A stretch of 30,367 nt of DNA from a virus. The DNA is taken from positions 1 to 30,367 of IMG/VR virus record IMGVR_UViG_3300044991_000896; one strand, given 5' to 3'. Every line of letters starts with the position of its first letter. Within the stretch, counting starts at the first letter, position 1. The notes below the pieces were generated by a model that worked only from the letters and a program-made list of their open reading frames with translations, ran no database searches and had not been told where the DNA came from. The position numbers and the translations under genes were made by a program. Shown piece by piece: positions 28,101 to 30,367 of the stretch.

Positions 28101-30367
28101 AGGGTTGCAGGGCGTTCAAGGGTTGCAGGGCGTTCAAGGGTTGCAGGGCGTTCAAGGAATCCAAGGAGAAACTGGTTCGCAAGGAGCAACTGGTTCTCAA
28201 GGTATTCAAGGATTGCAGGGCGTTCAAGGATTGCAGGGATTAGAAGGTGCTCAAGGCGTTCAAGGCGTTCAAGGAACGCAAGGAATCCAAGGAGAAACTG
28301 GTTCACAAGGAGCAACTGGTAGCCAAGGAACACAAGGAGTTCAAGGAATCACTGGTCTGCAAGGCACGACAGGATCACAAGGAACTCAAGGCGTTCAAGG
28401 AACTATTGGTTCTCAAGGAACTGCTGGTTACATTGGCGCTGATGGCGCACAAGGAGCAACTGGAACAACTGGCGCTCAAGGATCGCAAGGAATTCAAGGC
28501 GTTCAGGGTGTTCAGGGAGTTCAAGGCACTCAAGGTGTTCAGGGCACGCAAGGACTTCAAGGCGTTCAAGGATTGCAAGGAGTTCAAGGCGTTCAAGGTA
28601 TCACTGGCTCGCAAGGTACTAGTGGCTACGTTGGTTCTGATGGCGCGCAAGGCTCCACAGGCGCGCAAGGCATTCAAGGCTTGCAAGGTGTTCAAGGTCT
28701 TAAAGGAACACAAATAACAACATCAGACTCTGCACCCGGCTCTCCAACCGTTAACGATCTTTGGTGGAACTCCACATCTGGTACATTGATGATTTATTAC
28801 TATGATGGTGATACTTTTCAATGGGTAGATGCTGCTGCTGGCGCAGTTGGTTCGCAAGGCGCAACTGGCGCTCAAGGTGCAGTTGGTCCGCAAGGCGCAA
28901 CTGGTTCACAAGGCGCTCAAGGAACTCAAGGAGTTCAGGGAGCTAACGGTTCGCAAGGAGCAACTGGAGATACTGGCGCTCAAGGCTCAACTGGCGCTCA
29001 AGGAATTCAAGGCATCACTGGTACGCAAGGTATCACTGGTCAAACAGGCGCTCAAGGAGCAACTGGCGCGCAAGGAACTTCTGGGACAAACGGTTCACAA
29101 GGCACAACTGGTAGCCAAGGAGCTACTGGTACTCAAGGAACAGTAGGAGCGCAGGGAACAACTGGTGCTCAAGGAACTCAAGGAACTTCGGGAGCTTCAA
29201 TTCTTGGTACAGCGAATACTTGGACAAATACAAATGCGTTTACGTCAGTAACGGCGAGCACTAGTATCAGTGCTGGCACTGGTTCTCCTCCTGTTGGTGG
29301 TCTAATCAACTCAGTTGGTGCTGTTGGTTTTGCTACTAGCGATAATGTTAATTCATCTTTATATATCCGTAATGGTTCTGGAGGAACTATTATAGGAACT
29401 GATGCTGGCGGTGTTTTACGGTTAGCGGCTAATGGTTCTACTTCTTCTCAAGTTGTTGGTGTATTTAGCTCCACCGGACTCGCTGTTACAGGCGCGTTGA
29501 GCGCGACGGGTGCCCTTTCGATTACTGCAACCGCAGCAAGTTCTATCTCGCGGACTCTAAGTGTGGGCGCACTAATTGCATCAGGAAATCTAAATGGCTT
29601 GGGTTTTGTGCCTAATTCCACGGGCCTAAGTGCGGGTTACAATTATAGCGGAGGCGATGCGGAAACTAACGTTATTTTTGGCGCAAGTTCTTCTTCGCAG
29701 CAAATGCGTTTCCAACGCTGGGATGGCACCACTCTGACGAATGTGCTAACCCTTGTAGGCAGCGGCAACGTCGGCATTGGGACGGCGAGTCCTCTATCCA
29801 AACTGCACGTTGCGTCGTCTGGCGTCATGTCTTCTGGCGGTTACAATGGTCAATCCGCTACGACTCAAATAGCCTATACAGGAACCGCCTCTGCCATTAA
29901 TTCAGATGGCCCATCGCTTGTATTCTCCCAGCAATACGACAGCAGTGACCCGACAAGTTATGTTCGCACCGGTGCCATTTACGGATATAAGGGTGAAGCA
30001 AATGGTAATTTTGGAGGTGGCCTTAAATTCCGCACTCAGCCAACTGGTGCGAGTGCCATGGTGGACGTAATGACGCTAGACAAGAACGGCAACGTCGGCA
30101 TTGGGACGACGAGTCCTGATCATCCGTTAAACACAAGTCGTCCGCTAGCAACAGTTTGGAGACCAGACATCCGAGTTGGCGGTTATCTGGGTACGCAAAA
30201 AGGATTTATTGGAAGCAATAATTCTGACAGCCGAATTAAATTATCAGGTGGAGCTGAACAAACCGACAGTGATGGTGTTTCAAACTGGGCAACGGCATAC
30301 GGTACTACCGGAGCTTTTGTTGATATTGGAGAATTAGGCGCTACCAGATTCTTTAATAATTCAGGAT
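25168..30367 (+). CDS. giant collagen-like tail fibre, over 1,730 codons, 3' truncated by the window
   Basis: The frame stays open from ATG 25168 to the window end without a stop. Parts: the anchor motif [16 protein letters not shown]; three related modules with an (A/V)DS-x2-L-(D/G)-G...YYRNAxNLTG pattern (near 25275, 25432 and 26263); a globular domain; a pre-collagen module (about 26402-26680); collagen-like region 1 (about 26680-27492); a spacer with DLWWNSSDG; region 2 (28057-28713); a spacer with DLWWNSTSG; region 3 (28834-29193); then a beta-rich tail with two GNVGIGT motifs. It is probably a long trimeric host-binding fibre. An S74 chaperone may follow beyond the window, as in the other collagen-like fibre. 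Gly-X-Gln triplets dominate the collagen parts. Confidence 0.85.
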   Translation, partial: MGKYYLGSQSGAQVNFSVADATGVVSDLNLSGLYLSVTGKAADSAKLGGTGADYYRNAGNLTGYIFVDTTGITNDITGLLDLPNNYLSITGKAADSNLLDGYDSSYFRDGSNITGNVVLSGVFTGLFSGAVSHTDYVDFHTGTLFGSLPARLKWNEDDGTIDLGLKGGNVVLQVGQDAVSYVSNAEATTLNKGEVVYLFGAHGDRASVKRASNSTEATSSKTLGVVLESIAPNGVGFVMSNGVVEGLALGSYQAGDAVWLGSTPGTFTATRALAPSHLVFIGVVARANNGNGQLYVKVQNGFELNEIHDVKITGLANNDFLIYNSGSGLWGNKQADASIIVNTPYSGISSTNVQAAINELEAEKLSITGKSVDSDLLDGNDSTYYRNAANLSGVATLPSGVFNYLNVTGTLDADSFVRNVNVKTGHYTLTTSDDNIVFDSATPYTATLIPASSNVGRQFVITNKGSAQITVDATYNGQIDGANAYYLEQYKTLVLISDGATWNSVGGTQGVQGLQGLQGVQGTQGVQGTQGIQGTQGVQGTQGVQGTQGVQGTQGIQGLLGIQGAEGAQGIQGIQGVQGTTGIQGTAGYIGADGSQGTFGSQGTQGTQGIQGLQGLEGSQGTQGVQGVQGVQGTQGVQGVQGLQGVQGTQGIQGTQGLEGLQGVQGTQGVQGITGAQGATGSQGAQGTQGIQGLEGAQGTQGVQGTQGIQGLEGLQGVQGTQGIQGVQGTQGITGSQGATGSQGTQGTQGVQGTTGSQGTQGTQGVQGTQGVQGDRGIEISTSATAPVSAEANDLWWNSSDGNLNIYYSSNWVEAFSAIAGPQGTTGGQGVTGTQGTAGTFGGAAFDYTFSDSTTDADPTTGKLRLNNALFSSATELYISQTDDLSVSIYNFLQTIDDSTSAIKGHFSITSKTTPANSVLFSITGSHTHATNYFKVPVSKLSGVNSFSNNEDIVITFARTGDVGDAGAQGTQGLQGVQGLQGVQGLQGVQGLQGVQGIQGETGSQGATGSQGIQGLQGVQGLQGLEGAQGVQGVQGTQGIQGETGSQGATGSQGTQGVQGITGLQGTTGSQGTQGVQGTIGSQGTAGYIGADGAQGATGTTGAQGSQGIQGVQGVQGVQGTQGVQGTQGLQGVQGLQGVQGVQGITGSQGTSGYVGSDGAQGSTGAQGIQGLQGVQGLKGTQITTSDSAPGSPTVNDLWWNSTSGTLMIYYYDGDTFQWVDAAAGAVGSQGATGAQGAVGPQGATGSQGAQGTQGVQGANGSQGATGDTGAQGSTGAQGIQGITGTQGITGQTGAQGATGAQGTSGTNGSQGTTGSQGATGTQGTVGAQGTTGAQGTQGTSGASILGTANTWTNTNAFTSVTASTSISAGTGSPPVGGLINSVGAVGFATSDNVNSSLYIRNGSGGTIIGTDAGGVLRLAANGSTSSQVVGVFSSTGLAVTGALSATGALSITATAASSISRTLSVGALIASGNLNGLGFVPNSTGLSAGYNYSGGDAETNVIFGASSSSQQMRFQRWDGTTLTNVLTLVGSGNVGIGTASPLSKLHVASSGVMSSGGYNGQSATTQIAYTGTASAINSDGPSLVFSQQYDSSDPTSYVRTGAIYGYKGEANGNFGGGLKFRTQPTGASAMVDVMTLDKNGNVGIGTTSPDHPLNTSRPLATVWRPDIRVGGYLGTQKGFIGSNNSDSRIKLSGGAEQTDSDGVSNWATAYGTTGAFVDIGELGATRFFNNSG
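26680..27492 (+). repeat. collagen-like repeat region 1
   Basis: About 270 codons of Gly-x-y triplets, mostly G-V-Q, G-T-Q, G-I-Q and G-L-Q, interrupted by [10 protein letters not shown] near 26920. At the DNA level these are degenerate 9- to 18-bp tandem units mixing GGA/GGC/GGT glycine codons. Confidence 0.85.
28057..28713 (+). repeat. collagen-like repeat region 2
   Basis: About 219 codons of Gly-x-y triplets. It includes the tandem 18-bp units at 28084-28155, a 39-bp near-identical block at 28156-28194 and 28282-28320, and interruptions [10 protein letters not shown] (near 28420) and [10 protein letters not shown] (near 28618). Confidence 0.85.
28084..28155 (+). repeat. 18-bp tandem repeat, 4 copies
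   Basis: Unit GGGTTGCAGGGCGTTCAA (Gly-Leu-Gln-Gly-Val-Gln); copies start at 28084, 28102, 28120 and 28138. The first copy differs by one base. Such near-perfect, in-frame repeats allow copy-number change without frameshift. Confidence 0.9.
28834..29193 (+). repeat. collagen-like repeat region 3
   Basis: About 120 codons of Gly-x-y triplets, with more G-A-T and G-A-Q and fewer G-V-Q than regions 1 and 2. It ends in GTSGAS, the same kind of exit as the repeat of the shorter collagen-like fibre (GTSGAT). Confidence 0.8.
29764..30117 (+). repeat. 30-bp direct repeat encoding GNVGIGT
   Basis: The 30-bp element beginning GGCAACGTCGGCATTGGGAC occurs at 29764-29793 and 30088-30117 with one mismatch. 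It encodes GNVGIGT(A/T)SP, a turn found in phage and surface-fibre beta regions. The two copies bound a segment that is richer in G+C than the rest of the gene. Confidence 0.85.

Noticed and set aside
26654-29146. Long open frames in other phases and on the opposite strand over the collagen repeats
   Set aside because: They arise because the GGN-CAR/ACN repeats lack stop codons in several phases. Their translations are monotonous Lys/Phe/Glu, Arg/Asn/Ser or Leu/Asn strings, and the main frame is clearly Gly-x-y.
23256-29193. Possible CRISPR-like regularly spaced repeats
   Set aside because: The repeats are contiguous protein-coding triplets without unique spacers, and no cas gene is near.

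Overview
The window is part of the genome of a tailed double-stranded DNA bacteriophage (Caudovirales type), probably a large, AT-rich phage from an environmental sample. The basis is a complete DNA-packaging and head-assembly cassette: large terminase, portal, protease/scaffold, probable decoration protein and major capsid protein. It is followed by several beta-rich and collagen-like fibre genes. I see no rRNA, tRNA, CRISPR array, integrase or insertion sequence, and the host cannot be read from the sequence.

Layout. (1) Positions 1-234 are non-coding and compositionally odd, with C and G homopolymers and mutually exclusive hairpins. (2) Positions 235-5864 are a minus-strand block of small, tightly packed accessory genes: two tandem HNH endonucleases with AP2-like tails, a zinc-ribbon HNH endonuclease, a HAD-type phosphatase, a calcineurin-like phosphoesterase, an AbrB-like small protein and several unknowns, many joined by short overlaps. 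(3) Positions 5865-5916 are a divergent intergenic region. (4) Positions 5917-15133 on the plus strand carry an MscS-like membrane protein, a probable tail-tube/virion protein, a PhoH ATPase, a membrane/coiled-coil protein, a zinc-ribbon protein, a sigma-like factor with a Cys-rich insertion, an HTH-like protein, a zinc finger-ERCC4 nuclease fusion, TerL and portal. (5) Positions 15137-18580 hold a protease-scaffold fusion, a probable decoration protein and the major capsid protein, ended by a strong intrinsic terminator. (6) Positions 18672-19548 hold two small genes, probably head-completion or accessory, ended by a second terminator. (7) Positions 19628-30367 are the fibre region: a beta-sandwich protein, two fibre proteins sharing a C-terminal domain, a collagen-like fibre with an S74-type self-cleaving chaperone, a small conserved protein, and a giant collagen-like fibre of more than 1,730 codons that runs off the window.

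How the parts fit together. The plus-strand genes form a late/virion programme. A recurring GTGTAAA (once GTGTAAC) motif lies 7-26 nt upstream of six plus-strand genes, and the same strand encodes a phage sigma-like factor. A dedicated late-promoter system is a reasonable but unproven hypothesis. Three fibre proteins share a short N-terminal motif, and two also share a pre-collagen module. This suggests a set of fibres attached through a common anchor and diversified by repeat expansion and tip exchange. Functions here come from motif recognition by eye; no database search was possible.
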